NCBI RefSeq assembly: GCF_027172205.1
Contig: NC_070616.1
Span: 14,746,001-14,810,000 of the forward strand
Length of the DNA stretch: 64,000 nt
Direction of reading: 5' to 3'
DNA from: Podarcis raffonei
Lineage: Eukaryota > Chordata > Lepidosauria > Squamata > Lacertidae
Notes under the pieces: generated by a model
What the model saw: only the letters and a program-made list of their open reading frames with translations
What the model was told of the DNA's origin: nothing
Database searches by the model: none
Shown here: one piece after another, positions 32,000 through 42,688 of the stretch
Numbering within the stretch: the stretch's first letter is position 1
How the letters are laid out: each line of letters starts with the position of its first letter
Translations under genes and position numbers: made by a program

Positions 32000-32620
32000 G
32001 GGTTTATTTTCTAAATATTTGTCATACTTTTGCAAAACTGGAGGTTCATGCAAGCCTGCTGATACTTCCCTGCTTGGGCGGTTTAGTTTTGGCTCTGAGA
32101 ACAAGTTAGCAGCTAGTAGTCATCATACACCAGTAATGGTGACACCGTTCTGAGAAGGCCCATGCCGTCAGTTCTGCTTGCAAAACCATAGAGCTGAGCT
32201 AGTTATTCATTTCCGTCTGTTTGCGGAGTTCCCAAGGCCTTAGAACAGGCCCTTTCCACAACTCAATATGTTTTCGAAAGTTCTGCAGCACTTGTCGAGC
32301 GTGAGCTGAATCGATCCAGGCAAAGTGGTTTGCAACGCAGCTCAGGTCTTGCAAACACAGATCTGAACAGCTTATCTTAGCAGCCAGGAAGATTGTCAAC
32401 AGGAAATGTCACCAAAAGTGGAACTGTCCCACAAAAAGACAAACTGTAGAGGTCAAAGGTCAGGAAAGGAGATTAATGTGTAAGGCCGGGTCACTGCCGT
32501 CACTTCCACCTGACCAAGGCTAAGTTAACCAGGACAGCGCCAGGCCTAAGAGCCAGCAGCAAATCAAGGATGCTGTCTCAGGAAAACAAAAGTGGGATTT
32601 GAGTTGGAATCTCCATAGAT
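32000..32620. other. spacer between CLDN4 and CLDN3, unassigned
   Basis: Apparently single-copy sequence with no coding signal, so possible regulatory DNA for the claudin cluster. I see no diagnostic motif. Confidence 0.35.
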
Positions 32621-32629
32621 CAAGAAATG

Positions 32630-33045
32630 TAGCTGAGCAGCAGAATATCTGCTTTGCATGCAGAAGGTCCCAGGTTCAATCCTCAGTGACGTCTCAAAAT
32701 AGGGCTGGGGAAAAGATTCACTGTCTAAAACCTTGGAGAGCTGCTGCCAGTCAGTGCAGACAGTACTGAGTTAGATAGACTAAGGGTCTGTTGAAGTATA
32801 TGGCAGATTTCTACAATCCTCTATAAAGCAGCCCTTGGTTTGGAACTGGAATCTTAGATCGGTTGTTGAGCACCTCCTTTGCAGGCAGAAGGTCACAGGT
32901 TCAATCCCTGGCATCTTCAGACAGGGCTGGAAGACCCTCTCTGGAGACACCCCTGCGCCTGTAACCCCAAGGAGCAGCTGCCAGTCAGTGTAGACAGTAC
33001 TGAGCTAGATGGACCCAAGGATCTGGCTTGGTAGTTCTCAGAACA
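32630..33045 (+). repeat. two tRNA-derived SINEs, plus
   Basis: 32630-32820 and 32855-33030. Each has 'tgcatgcagaaggtcccagg' or a relative, 'ggttcaat', 'agctgctgccagtcagtg' and 'actgag(t/c)tagat'. Confidence 0.8.
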
Positions 33046-33104
33046 AACAAAGACTACCTGAACACACAAAGGCTGATCTGGGAAGAAATGATACTGGGCA
33101 TTCT

Positions 33105-33250
33105 ATCAGCTGCATAGCTCAGTTGGTTCGAGCATGGTGGTGGTAATGCCAAGGTTGCAGGTTCAGTCCCCATAAGGGGCAGCTGCATATTCCTGCATTG
33201 CAGGGGGTTGGACTAGATGATCCTCAGGGTCCCTTCCAACTCTATGAATC
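33105..33250 (+). repeat. tRNA-headed SINE with CR1 tail, plus
   Basis: A tRNA-like head (catagctcagttggttcgag ... ggttgcaggttcagtcccc) joined to the CR1 end (gcagggggttggactagatg ... tcccttccaactctatgaat). The whole can be read as a SINE mobilised by CR1. Confidence 0.8.
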
Positions 33251-33509
33251 TATATGAGCATGTGGAAACACCCCTGTGGGGTGCCAGTCTCTCTCTGGTG
33301 GGATCCCAGCCTATCTCAGGCAGCATTTGACCCAACCCACAACAGCTGGGCCCATGGCACTGATGCCCAGAAACCTCTTCTTCCTTTGCCAAGGCAATCT
33401 GGGGTGCTTCAGACAGACTGAAGGTTAACCCCCTGTTTGCTGAGCCCCTGAAATGCCAAGCTGGGCCAGGACATGGCTGGAGTGGGGAAATGGGGGGAGG
33501 TCCACTCAC

Positions 33510-33800
33510 CTGCGGAGCTCTCTGCGGCCTCCAGCGAGCGAAGGATCCCAGGAGATGGCGGAGGGAGGGAGGGGACGGGAGGGACGGGGCGGCTGGCAGG
33601 GGTCTCTCCCTGGGCATGGAGTGGAGCTGCAGAGCAAGCTCCTTGAGAGGGGAAGGCAGAGCCAGGCAGGTCGCCAGGGGAGGCGGAGAAAGCCACAGGG
33701 GATCAAGAGCAGGTGTGCGGAATGTGTGCCTGGAATCAACAGCCCGTCCTGGAGGGAAGGGAAGGAGGCAGCTTTGGCTAAGGAGGCCCAGCGAGGACGT
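33510..33800 (-). promoter_or_regulatory. possible 5' UTR exon, minus, with good donor
   Basis: The minus-strand donor CCGCAG/gtgagtgg (exon side ends at 33510) is near consensus, and the DNA upstream is GC-rich and apparently unique. It could be the first exon of CLDN4, of the claudin at 21965, or of the orphan exon at 30093. No transcript is known to me. Confidence 0.3.
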
Positions 33801-33959
33801 GAGTGCAACCAAAAGACCTGCATGGCTGAGCTCCTGCTTCCCAACTCATCCTACCTTGCAACAGTGAATCCTGGAAAGAGGGATTCTGAATGTCTGTGCA
33901 CGCTCAGGAATTCCTGCAGCAGCTGTCACAGAGAGTAACTCCCACCCCAGATACCTCTT

Positions 33960-34195
33960 TGATTATTTTTATTTTGTGACTGATATATTGCATTTATATC
34001 CCACTTTGTTCTCCAAGGAGCTCAAGGTGGCGTGCATGGTTCTCACCCTCCTCGTTTAATTCCCCCAACAGCCCTGTGAGGTGGGTTAAGCTGAGAGGCC
34101 CAAGGCCACCAAGTGAGCTTCATAGCCAAGTGGGGGATTTGAACCCTAGTCTCTCCCAAGTCCTAGTCCAGCATTGTAACCACTGCACCAGGCTG
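33960..34195 (-). repeat. CORE-SINE (MIR-like), minus
   Basis: 'ctccaaggagctcaaggtgg' to 'accctagtctctcccaagtc' and 'aaccactgcaccaggctgg'. Confidence 0.8.
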
Positions 34196-34198
34196 GCT

Positions 34199-34218
34199 GA
34201 AATAATAATAATGGTGAA

Positions 34219-34270
<52 letters not shown>
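34199..34270 (+). repeat. (AAT)n microsatellite
   Basis: About 17 uninterrupted TAA/AAT units. Iso-leucine-run ORFs here are artefacts. Confidence 0.95.
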
Positions 34271-34309
34271 TTTAGAAATTAGGTAAGAGCTGGGAACGTG
34301 ATGGATATT

Positions 34310-34690
34310 GTAACACACCACCCAATCTCTGAGCAGCAAGAGAATCTAGGGGTTCCAGCACTTACTCAGACTTTGGTTTCTGTGGAATGAAGGTAGGTGG
34401 AGACTGTGGTGTCTTTAGGATTATACGGCTTTATTTACACATATATACATCCTGAGCATGGGATGGAAGGGCTCATACTTCCTCCTCCAGGAAGCCCACT
34501 TCTGACACCAGTGTTGCATGTTCCCCAATCTCTGAGCAGCAAGAGACTAGGTTCTAGCACCTATCCAGGTTCAGTTTCCTTGGGAAAAGGGTCAGCAGAG
34601 ACTGCAGTATCTTTCGGATTATATAGTTTTGTTTACACATATATACAACCTGAGCATAGGATGGAGGAACTCGTAGCATTAACATCCCAA
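34310..34690 (-). mobile_element. LTR-like sequence, two tandem pieces
   Basis: Two copies of one block, about 202 bp apart: 'ccaatctctgagcagcaaga' at about 34322 and 34524, then 'ggattata' and 'tttacacatatatac' in each. On the minus strand the first copy carries AATAAA and ends in ACA, as an LTR 3' part would. A likely fossil of an LTR element with internal duplication; the family is not assigned. Confidence 0.5.
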
Positions 34691-35029
34691 CTGATCTGCC
34701 CTCCCCATTAGAGTTCCAGGGCAATCCCCAAGACATAGCTTTTGAAGGGTCATCCAGATTGACCCCCTCCCCCACTAAGCCTATAACATTATGTACAGCA
34801 GGGAGAAATCTCTCATATCCCTAGGATTTCAAAGGATGGCTTGCATTTCGGGTTGCAAGTTATTTCACAAAACACAGATTTGCTAAGTTCGTCGTCGAAT
34901 GTGAGTGGGCTCAAATTTCTCCCCCATCCCTAGCAGTGACTTTCAGAAGTAGGGGAGGGCTCACCTTATAGCCCACATGGCCACTCCCCCAAAGAGAGTC
35001 CCCAAATGCCAGCAGATGTGTTGATCCTT

Positions 35030-35395
35030 GGTAACTACACCCACCCACCCCAAATAGCAGGTGGGCCCACCAGGAGGTCAGCTGCATACATACAATATTG
35101 GGACAGAGCTTTTAGTGTGGTAGCACCTGCCCTCTGGAGTGCCATGCAGTTACGTTTCAGACAAGTTCTTATTGTCTTTCTGGGGTCTATTCAAGACATT
35201 CCTCTTCCAACAAATCTTTTCAGTGGGGATTCTTTATCCCAGTCTGAACTCATATTCAATTTGAAATTGTTCTCTTATATGGAATTGTCTTAATCTGATA
35301 TATGTTTTTGTGTGTGCGTGTGTGTATGAAAATGTTTTAATTGCCTTTATACATAAAATTGTTTTATATATGTTTTATTTTTGAGAGTTTTTCAT
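35030..35395 (+). repeat. L2-like LINE 3' region, plus
   Basis: 'ggacagagcttttagtgtgg' with 'gccctctggagtgccatgc' and an AT-rich tail. The same family as 30570. Confidence 0.6.
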
Positions 35396-35399
35396 TGTT

Positions 35400-35754
35400 G
35401 AGGTGCTCCAGGATGTTTCACAGGAAGTGATTCACAAACAGAAACAAACAAACAGGATAATACCCAAATCAATTCAAATCTTTATTGCTGTGGTCAGTGA
35501 GCAAGACCAAGCATCATATCCAATGTGTTCAGACCAGCTGACAGTCATAAAATTGTAAACCATTCCCCTACTTCCTCTTTGATAAGCGGTTTCAAACCAA
35601 CTTGAAAGCCTTTTTATCTCCCCAACGATTTGCCAGAGCATGGAGGGTTTCTCAGTTACCCCACTTGGGCAGAATGTTATTGCTCCTCCTCAGTAAGAAT
35701 GTCTTGAACTTGCTTTCCCAAATAGCCCTTTTCTAGTAAATGACAAAAATTGCT
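35400..35754. other. spacer, nothing recognised
   Basis: 'cctttattgctgtggtcag'-like sequence (35475-35500) may be a LINE or LTR remnant. No gene seen. Confidence 0.3.
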
Positions 35755-35768
35755 ACTTGAGCATGTAA

Positions 35769-36119
35769 GGTAAAGGTAAAGGGACCCCTGACCATTAGCT
35801 CCAGTCATGACCGACTCTGGGGTTGCGGCGCTCATCTTGCTTTATTGGCCGAGGGAGCCGGCGTACAGCTTCCGGGTCATGTGGCCAGCATGACTAAGCT
35901 GCTTCTGGCGAACCAGAGCAGCACACAGAAACACCGTTTACCTTCCCGCCGGAGCGGTACCTATTTATCTACTTGCACTCTGATGTCCTTTCGAACTGCT
36001 AGGTTGGCAGGAGCAGGAACCAAGCAATGGGAGCTCACCCCGTTGCGGAGATTCGAACCACCGACCTGATCAGCAAGTCCTAGGCTCTGTGGTTTAACCC
36101 ACAGCACCACCCGCATCCC
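35769..36119 (-). mobile_element. Sauria-type SINE, minus
   Basis: Full length. A 14-bp target repeat ACTTGAGCATGTAA lies on both sides (35755-35768 and 36120-36133) and is perfect. Confidence 0.92.
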
Positions 36120-36134
36120 ACTTGAGCATGTAAA

Positions 36135-37080
36135 GGGTGCCCTAATTGTTTGTTCAGTGACCCAGAGTTCTGCGGTCGCAATGGATTGCCATGCTGTGAT
36201 ACCCTGAGATCATTTAAGCTCGCTGATGACTTCTGGGGTTTTCCTGCCCTCTTTCTCCTAGGCTTCTTTACCAATAAGGGAAATTACTCTCTAGACAAAG
36301 CCAAACACACAAGGTGTGTCCACATGATATCTTTAACAAGTGTACAATATGTGCGCCTTTGTATACACTAGTTGAACCGACACCTGTACAGTTATTCCCA
36401 GGTAATCGTCAATGAGTGAAGTGTCTGTGGTCCTCCGTAATCAGAAGCTGAGCTGTACAACGATTCCGTACCCTTTCACACAAAAGCTTACAGATGTGTA
36501 GAGAGACGGCTTGTCCAGTGTCCACAAATGAACAGGCCTACACACAAACATGCTTTCCCTTCCAGGCACGCTTTTTCCGCAGACATCTTTCACCGGGTTG
36601 CTTTCTGCAGACCTGCCCATTTGGGTCTCCACCTCCCATAGTTTCCTCCCTCCCTCAGTCCCCACATGTCACAGAACCACAGCTGGTGAGGAACACACAC
36701 GGCCACGTGGGGGATGTTTGTTCTAACTGCAGCTAGTCCTCATGAATCCTCATGGAGTTCAGGGAGGTGAACCAGAACGTCCCTCTCTCTGTCCCAGCGC
36801 CTGTCTCTCTGCCATCGCTCTTAAGCAACAGCAAATCAGCCGTTACGGAAGAGTGACAGGCGCAATGTTTGCAAACCAGCGCTCTAGTGAAGAAATTCGA
36901 AACCCAGGAGCAGCCGTCATGACTCAGGTCCTGGCTCTCTCATTTCCCAAATATGATACGTGAGAGGAGCAGCGTTCAGAAAGTCCCGTTGGGAAAACGG
37001 TGAAGTGAAACCAGGTGGGGCCTCCAGATTTCAAGAGAGGGAATGTCTTGGGTCACATTCATACTACAGATTTAAAGCCC
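36135..37080. other. unique-looking spacer upstream of CLDN3
   Basis: No repeat I can name and no exon with support. A candidate for regulatory DNA, but only by exclusion. Confidence 0.35.
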
Positions 37081-37084
37081 CCTT

Positions 37085-37600
37085 AAAGCCCTTTAACATA
37101 AAGGAAAAAGAGATTCCCCTAGGAGGAAAGGTTGCAGCGTTTAGGACTTTTTAGCATACAGAAAAGACAAGTACTGTATGAGGCAGCATGATAGAAGCTT
37201 ATAAAATGAGAGAAGCTTATAAAATTAACCATGGCATGGCCAATGAAGCTGAATGTTGGAAGATTCAGGACAGATAAAAGAAGGGACTTCTTCACACATT
37301 GCATAGTTAATCTATGGAACTCAATTCCACAGGGGCCAGCGATGGCCACCAACTTGGATGGCTTTAAAAGAGGACTGGACAAATTCATAGAGGGTCATAG
37401 GGCTACCAGCAGCTACTAGTCATGACAGCTGTGCTCTGCCTTGGCAGTCAGAAGCAGGTGAATCCCGGTTATTGGAAACCACAGGAGCGGAGAGGGCTCT
37501 TGTGCTCGGGTCCTGCTTGAGAGTTTCCTATGGTCATCTGGTTGGCCACTGTGAGAAGAGGATGCTGGACTAGATGGGCCACTGGCCTGATCCAGAAGGC
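37085..37600 (+). repeat. CR1-related LINE fragment, plus
   Basis: A long copy: 'aggaaaggttgcagcgttta', 'gctgaatgttggaagattca', 'ccaccaacttggatggcttt', 'gatgctggactagatgggcc'. Confidence 0.85.
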
Positions 37601-37604
37601 TGTT

Positions 37605-37745
37605 CTTAACAGTCATGGAGAATCTTGGGAACTGTAGTTTGGATACTGGGAACTGTAGGTCTGTGAAGTCGGCACCCTTAACAAACTGCAGCTCCTGGGA
37701 TTCTTCAGAGGAAGCCATACCTGCTAAAGGTATGGTGTGGATGTG
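37605..37745. repeat. fold-back 'actgtag' repeat
   Basis: 'gggaactgtagtttggatac' and 'acaaactgcagctcctggga' form an imperfect inverted pair. Same family as 17925. Confidence 0.5.
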
Positions 37746-38064
37746 ACCTTAGTTTGAAGCAGCAATAAGCCACCGAGAGTCAAGGATAGGATCACTTTAG
37801 CCTCATTTGTGCTTCTCTCCCCATCCTTTCTGGAATTCCCTAAGGTCTCATTGGTGTCTTATAAATTTACAGAGCAATAATTCACCGCCTCGGAGGAGGT
37901 TAGTTTATAAGAGACCTATGCTAAGCACGCACTTGCTCAGCAGCGTTCAGAAGCATCTCACAAGATGCTTGTTTATTGGGGCCATCAAGGTGGGACTTTC
38001 GGGCAAAGGTTGGGGCCTCTGTTCAGCAGACTGAGAATGAGCCCCCCCCCAATACAATTACTGC

Positions 38065-38480
38065 ATTTGGAAGCTTTACTTATTTATGCATTTATTCAAT
38101 TTTTAAAAATGATACTGCTTCAAATAATTGCAATATCCCAGCGGTTTACAATAAAAGATACAATGGCGGCAATTAAAATGCAAGTAACGTCCAATGCAAT
38201 TACCTTGAAAACCAGATTAAGAATAAGATTAAGAAACCACCACTGCATATATCTCAAATAAAAACTGAGCCATGTAGAAAAAAGGAAGAGTCAGAGTCCA
38301 GGAAAGCTTGGGTAAACATACGAGTTTGTAAGAAGTGTTTAAAGGTCATGACTGTCTCTGCCTCACGCCCCACTCAAGGGTGGGCGTTCCAGAGGGGTGT
38401 GTGCGGTGACTGAGGAGACATGCTTCAGTGTTACTACCGAGGAATGATCCTCAGGTCATGAAACAACCGCAGGGTCTCCT
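38065..38480 (-). repeat. L2-like LINE 3' region, minus
   Basis: 'cccagcggtttacaataaaa' and then 'gtgggcgttccagaggggtg' and 'atgatcctcaggtcatg'. A reverse-strand LINE 3' region related to 44290 and 46890. Confidence 0.6.
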
Positions 38481-38499
38481 CAGGAGACCTAAGGGCACG

Positions 38500-38690
38500 T
38501 CCACTCCATAGACTTAAACTGGCCTAACAGTCAATCCTTCTTCCCAGGCAACTCTGAGAATTGTAGATCTGTGAGGGAGATAAAAATCCCCTGACAATTC
38601 CTAGCACCCATAGCAAACTATAGTTCCCAGGATTCCTTGAGGGAAACCATGACTGTTCAAGTGGTATACAATTGATATAAATATATAGTG
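38500..38690. repeat. fold-back 'tagttcccaggattcc' repeat
   Basis: 'cttcttcccaggcaactctg' and 'actatagttcccaggattcc' arms with 'taacagtcaatcc'. Same family as 17925 and 50085. Confidence 0.55.
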
Positions 38691-39004
38691 AAGCCATACA
38701 CCTTCTAAAGGGAGGGGCCCCATAAGACCGTTAAGTCCCAAGTCTAAGATGACCGCATACATGGGTCTGACAAAGACCCATCCCAACCAACGAGAACCAC
38801 AACACCCAGCTGGTAATCATTGGTCCACCAGAAAAGGGCCAGGGTCCAGTTTGGCCCATGAATTAATTGTATTGAATTCCCCACACCAACCACCATACAC
38901 TTGTCCCACACATGACATAATATATCAGGCTCTGTGGGTGAGCAGACCCTCCAAGCATCCCTGTTTTCTAGGGACACTCCCAGATTCATCCCAGTTTCTG
39001 ATTT

Positions 39005-39175
39005 GATCTCAGAATGTCCCGCTTTCTCTTAGGACACCCCTATTTTTACCAGAGACATGATGGAGGGTATGGCAGGATGTCCCTATTTTCATCAGAGAAA
39101 TGCTGGAGGGTATGAACTAGTAGGACGTCCCTATTTTCATCCAATAAATGTTGGCTGAAAAACACCTTTGTCCTA
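39005..39175 (+). repeat. short tandem 'aggacgtccctattttcat' repeat
   Basis: Three units of about 45-50 bp ('aggacacccctatttttacc', 'aggatgtccctattttcatc', 'aggacgtccctattttcatc'), each with 'gagggtatg' or a relative. An inverted relative is at 21650. Confidence 0.65.
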
Positions 39176-39179
39176 TTTA

Positions 39180-39605
39180 GAAAACTATCCCTTATGCCCC
39201 AGACTGTAAAAGGTTTTTATAAGGTATTGCTCGGCCTTTCCATAAAACTCTGGGCCATGTGATGCGGAGGGTGAAACTCACTCACTTCCTGGTTCCCCAC
39301 CTCCAACAAGTTGACGTGGGGAGAGGGAACGGTTTCAACCTCGTAAGAAAAATGGACATGGTTCATCGCCTCCTCTCTGTTTCCTGGTCCTAAGGAGGCA
39401 ACGAAGCTATAGAGAAACCAAACTGTTGATAAGAAACCGCCTGGGAATATGTACTCAAGGATAGAATAAAAGCAACTGCAAACAAACAGTCTTTGCTTGG
39501 GCTGCTTTGTTAAACAAGGCTGCTGCAGAGGTCATCGTCACTTACATAAACTCCAGGGCAGAGCAGGAAAAGCCTTGTGGTCCAGGATGCTTGACTCCAA
39601 GAATG
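39180..39605. other. spacer, nothing recognised
   Basis: No ORF or repeat with support. Confidence 0.3.
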
Positions 39606-39609
39606 GTCA

Positions 39610-39880
39610 GCCAGTTGTCTCTTAGAGCTGGGGATGGACCATAGATCACCTAGTTTCTTTCCCATGGCTACTAGCCACAATGGCTATGTCCTTCCTCCAT
39701 TGTCAAAGCAGGCATGCCTCTGAATACGAACTGGGAATCACAACTAGGGAGAATTGCTGTTGTGCTCAGGTCATGTTTGTGGGCTTCTCATTGGGGCATC
39801 TGGTTGGTTGCCGCGAGGGCGGGATGCTGGACTGGATGGGCCACTGGCCTGATCCAGCAGCTGCTTCTTATATTCCTATG
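39610..39880 (+). repeat. CR1-related LINE fragment, plus
   Basis: 'ctactagccacaatggctat' and 'ggatgctggactggatgggc' then 'cactggcctgatccagcagc'. Confidence 0.8.
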
Positions 39881-40084
39881 CATTCCATCATACATCTGTT
39901 CTATCTCAGTTTTTAGGCACTTAAAAAAATGTAAATTGTCTTGTGCTCATCTCGAGGTGCCAACTTCCCTTCTCCTTGGGGAGTTGGAAATGCAGCTTAA
40001 TAAAAGAAAAAGAAATCTGCACCCCAATGTGGAGATCTGAAGATTGGGGGAAATCTTAGAGAAACTAAAATGGACAGATTTTGC

Positions 40085-40155
40085 CCATCCATACCTGGGC
40101 CTTGAACCTGGAACCTCTTGCATGCCAAGCAGGCACCCTATTGCCCTGAACTGTG
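40085..40155 (-). repeat. tRNA-derived SINE head, minus
   Basis: 'cttgaacctggaacctcttg' followed by 'catgccaagcaggcacc'. Only the head is left. Confidence 0.5.
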
Positions 40156-40805
40156 GTCCTTTACCATAGCATGCATGGAGGGGGGGGGACACCCATACCG
40201 CTGCGACCCTATTCTGTGATATGTGGTTGCTGTTTCAGGATTTTTCTGCCACTGCAAATGCTCCCTAGGTGTGGTGTGTGAAGGGAAATCTTTTCTGCGT
40301 CTGCATCCCATGGACTGAGGGGCCATTTGGGGTCCATAAAGGTGTCTCATTCCCCAGGCTTTCTATAATCAGGGATTATATGTGTGCGTGAGATTTCTAG
40401 CCTTTGGGAAATTCCCTTGGCAGCTCTGATGCCCTTCGGTGAGTGAGTCAATCAGAGACTGACTTCTGACCAGTTTAGCTTTTTTAAAAAAAGAAAGTAC
40501 CGGTATCACTATCCATGTGGGTGTGCATATGATGTAAATATGGACCTTTATTTATTGGCCATCTATTAAGGTCATATGCTTTGAAATCTTATTGAGTCCA
40601 ACGCTTTAATGTTTAAAGGCAGGGCAGGGAATACCTCTGAGCCTCCAGATATAACCCCCATCAGCCAGCATGAGCAATAGCAGGGGATGGTGGGAGATGG
40701 AGTCCAGCAACATCTGGAGGTTCCCCATCCTTGTGCGAAAGGATCTCTCAGTGCAACAGGCTCTGTAGGACAGACAAAAAGAGGATGAAGCTGGCAATAT
40801 ATATA

Positions 40806-41055
40806 CAGTGGTACCTCGGGTTACATACGCTTCAGGTTACAGATGCTTCAGGTTACAGACTCCGCTAACCCAGAAATAGTACCTTGGGTTAAGAACTTTG
40901 CTTCAGGATGAGAACAGAAATCACTGCCATAGGGCGGCAGTGGGAGGCCCCATTAGCTAAAGTGGTACCTAGTTTTGGTACCACTAGTGGTAACCAGTTT
41001 CAGGTTAAGAACGGACCTCCAGAACGAATTAAGTTCTTAACCAGAGTACCAGGGG
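40806..41055. mobile_element. Tigger-like MITE, right end decayed
   Basis: The left end CAGTGGTACCTCGGGTTA is preceded by TA. The middle has 'ctccgctaacccagaaatag' and 'aagaacggacctccagaacg', as in 56595-56820. The right end (accagagtaccagg) is degraded. Confidence 0.75.
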
Positions 41056-41059
41056 TGGG

Positions 41060-41870
41060 GGAACTTTTCAAACTCAAGGGGAACATCCCCTTGTAGGACA
41101 CTTTCCATAGTCACATGCCCATGTTGGGTATGATCACTAGAGGCAAATGTGGGCAGAACAACAGGTGCAACTCTTAACGTTGTATTGTCTGCAACGGTCC
41201 AGCCAGACAAAATCAGAGGTTTCTGCATCTCTCCATCGTCTATCTGGGCAAACAGGAGCTATGATTACGGTTCAAGGATGCATTCTAGCCTGGAAAAAGT
41301 ACTCAAGGGGAGCATGGAACAAGGCAGGTGAGGTAGTGGGCATGGAGAGAGTCCCGCAGGCCAGAAAGGTGGGCCTCAGGTTCCCCACCTCTGATTTATA
41401 TAGGAAGCCGAGATGAGTGAGGGGCTTCCTACCGCCTGCCAATGGCCGATGTGGCACCTCTCTCTATTTGCACCCATGTCTGAAGAGGGCTTCAAGTTGC
41501 TTGTCTTCTAGCACAAGGCAAAAGATGTCCCTGATAGATCAGTAGCTCTGGGAGCCACATGACAACATGAATCAGCCCAGAAGCACACCTTTAGCAACAT
41601 CCGCTTTGAAGCTGAGGTTCAACAAAGGACGACCCACGAGCCCCCCCCCCCGACAGGTATGGCCTCTGCCTTCTGCTGCAAATGGGTCCTGCCCTCGCCT
41701 GCTAGCCAGATCGTCACGGCAAGCAACCAGCTGGAATTCAGGGCCCGTTTCCAGCTTTGCCCTCCTTAGCAAAGCGCCATCTTTCACGCATGCCATTTCT
41801 ACAAACAAACAAACGCAGAAAGAGGATGTTCACAGCATGGAAAGGGCATGTTGAGAGTCCGTTAGGGACG
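41060..41870. other. CLDN3 upstream region
   Basis: No exon seen. The last 200 bp become richer in G+C towards the promoter. Confidence 0.35.
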
Positions 41871-41871
41871 C

Positions 41872-42040
41872 CACGCCCCTGCCTGAGCTAACACACCCCG
41901 CCCTGGCTGCAGAACTGTTATAAATCAACCCTGATGAGCTTGGGTTCCTCAAAGGCTCTGCCCGAAACCAAGCGAGCAACAGTCCGCCACCGCGACACTG
42001 TGCTTGGAGAAACAGCGACTGACTCCGCAGCGGCAACAAC
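41872..42040 (+). promoter_or_regulatory. CLDN3 promoter and 5' UTR
   Basis: TATAAA at 41919-41924, about 120 bases before the ATG, with GC-rich Sp1-like boxes just upstream (ccacgcccctgcc near 41870 and caccccgccctgg at 41894-41906). The expected start of transcription is near 41950, giving a short unspliced 5' UTR. Confidence 0.65.
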
Positions 42041-42688
42041 ATGTCGATGGGCCTGGAGATCGGGGGCATCTCCCTCTCTTTCTTGGGCTGGGTGGGCTCC
42101 ATCTTGTGCTGCGGGCTGCCCATGTGGAGAGTCACCGCCTTCCTCGGCTACAACATCGTCACCTCTCAGTTCACCTGGGAGGGCCTGTGGATGAGCTGCG
42201 TGGTCCAGAGCACCGGCCAGATGCAATGCAAGGTCTATGACTCCATGCTGGCTTTGGGGGCAGACATCCAAGCCGCCCGAGCCCTGATAGTCATCGCCAT
42301 TGTCCTTGGGGCATTCGGGGTGCTCCTCTTCCTTACCGGGGCTCAGTGCACCCGCTGCATCGAGGAAGAGTCTGTAAAGGCCAAAGTCACCATTGTCTCC
42401 GGGGCGATCTTCCTGCTGGCCGGCGTCGTGACCCTCATCCCGGTCTGCTGGTCGGCCAACACAATCATCCGCGAATTCTACAACGTTTTGGTTCCCGAAC
42501 CCCAGAAGCGAGAGCTGGGAGCGGCTCTCTACATCGGCTGGGCAGCCGCCGCCTTGTTTCTCTTTGGGGGCGCCTTGCTCTGCTGCTCCTGCCCCCCCAA
42601 GGAGGACAAGTACAGACCCACCAATGTGGCTTACACTGCAGCACCCAGGTCAATAGCAACCAGCTACGACAAGAAGAACTACGTGTGA
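42041..42688 (+). CDS. CLDN3: CLDN3 (claudin-3)
   Basis: Claudin-3, a sealing four-pass tight-junction protein. 215 residues in a single exon (human 220). It opens [17 protein letters not shown] (human MSMGLEITGTALAVLGW). The loop 1 signature W29, W46-GLW50, C53 and C63 is complete. Loop 2 reads [20 protein letters not shown], with Val where human has Pro after FYN. The tail [10 protein letters not shown] matches human GTGYDRKDYV and ends in a PDZ ligand. The start context is aacATGT. The gene lies between CLDN4 (opposite strand, 14 kb away) and ABHD11 (same strand), the order and relative orientation of human 7q11.23. Confidence 0.96.
   Translation: MSMGLEIGGISLSFLGWVGSILCCGLPMWRVTAFLGYNIVTSQFTWEGLWMSCVVQSTGQMQCKVYDSMLALGADIQAARALIVIAIVLGAFGVLLFLTGAQCTRCIEEESVKAKVTIVSGAIFLLAGVVTLIPVCWSANTIIREFYNVLVPEPQKRELGAALYIGWAAAALFLFGGALLCCSCPPKEDKYRPTNVAYTAAPRSIATSYDKKNYV

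Noticed and set aside
33213-33938. Long overlapping frames on both strands, up to 199 codons
   Set aside because: They include a SINE/CR1 tail and show no conserved domain. I kept only the splice donor as a possible non-coding exon.
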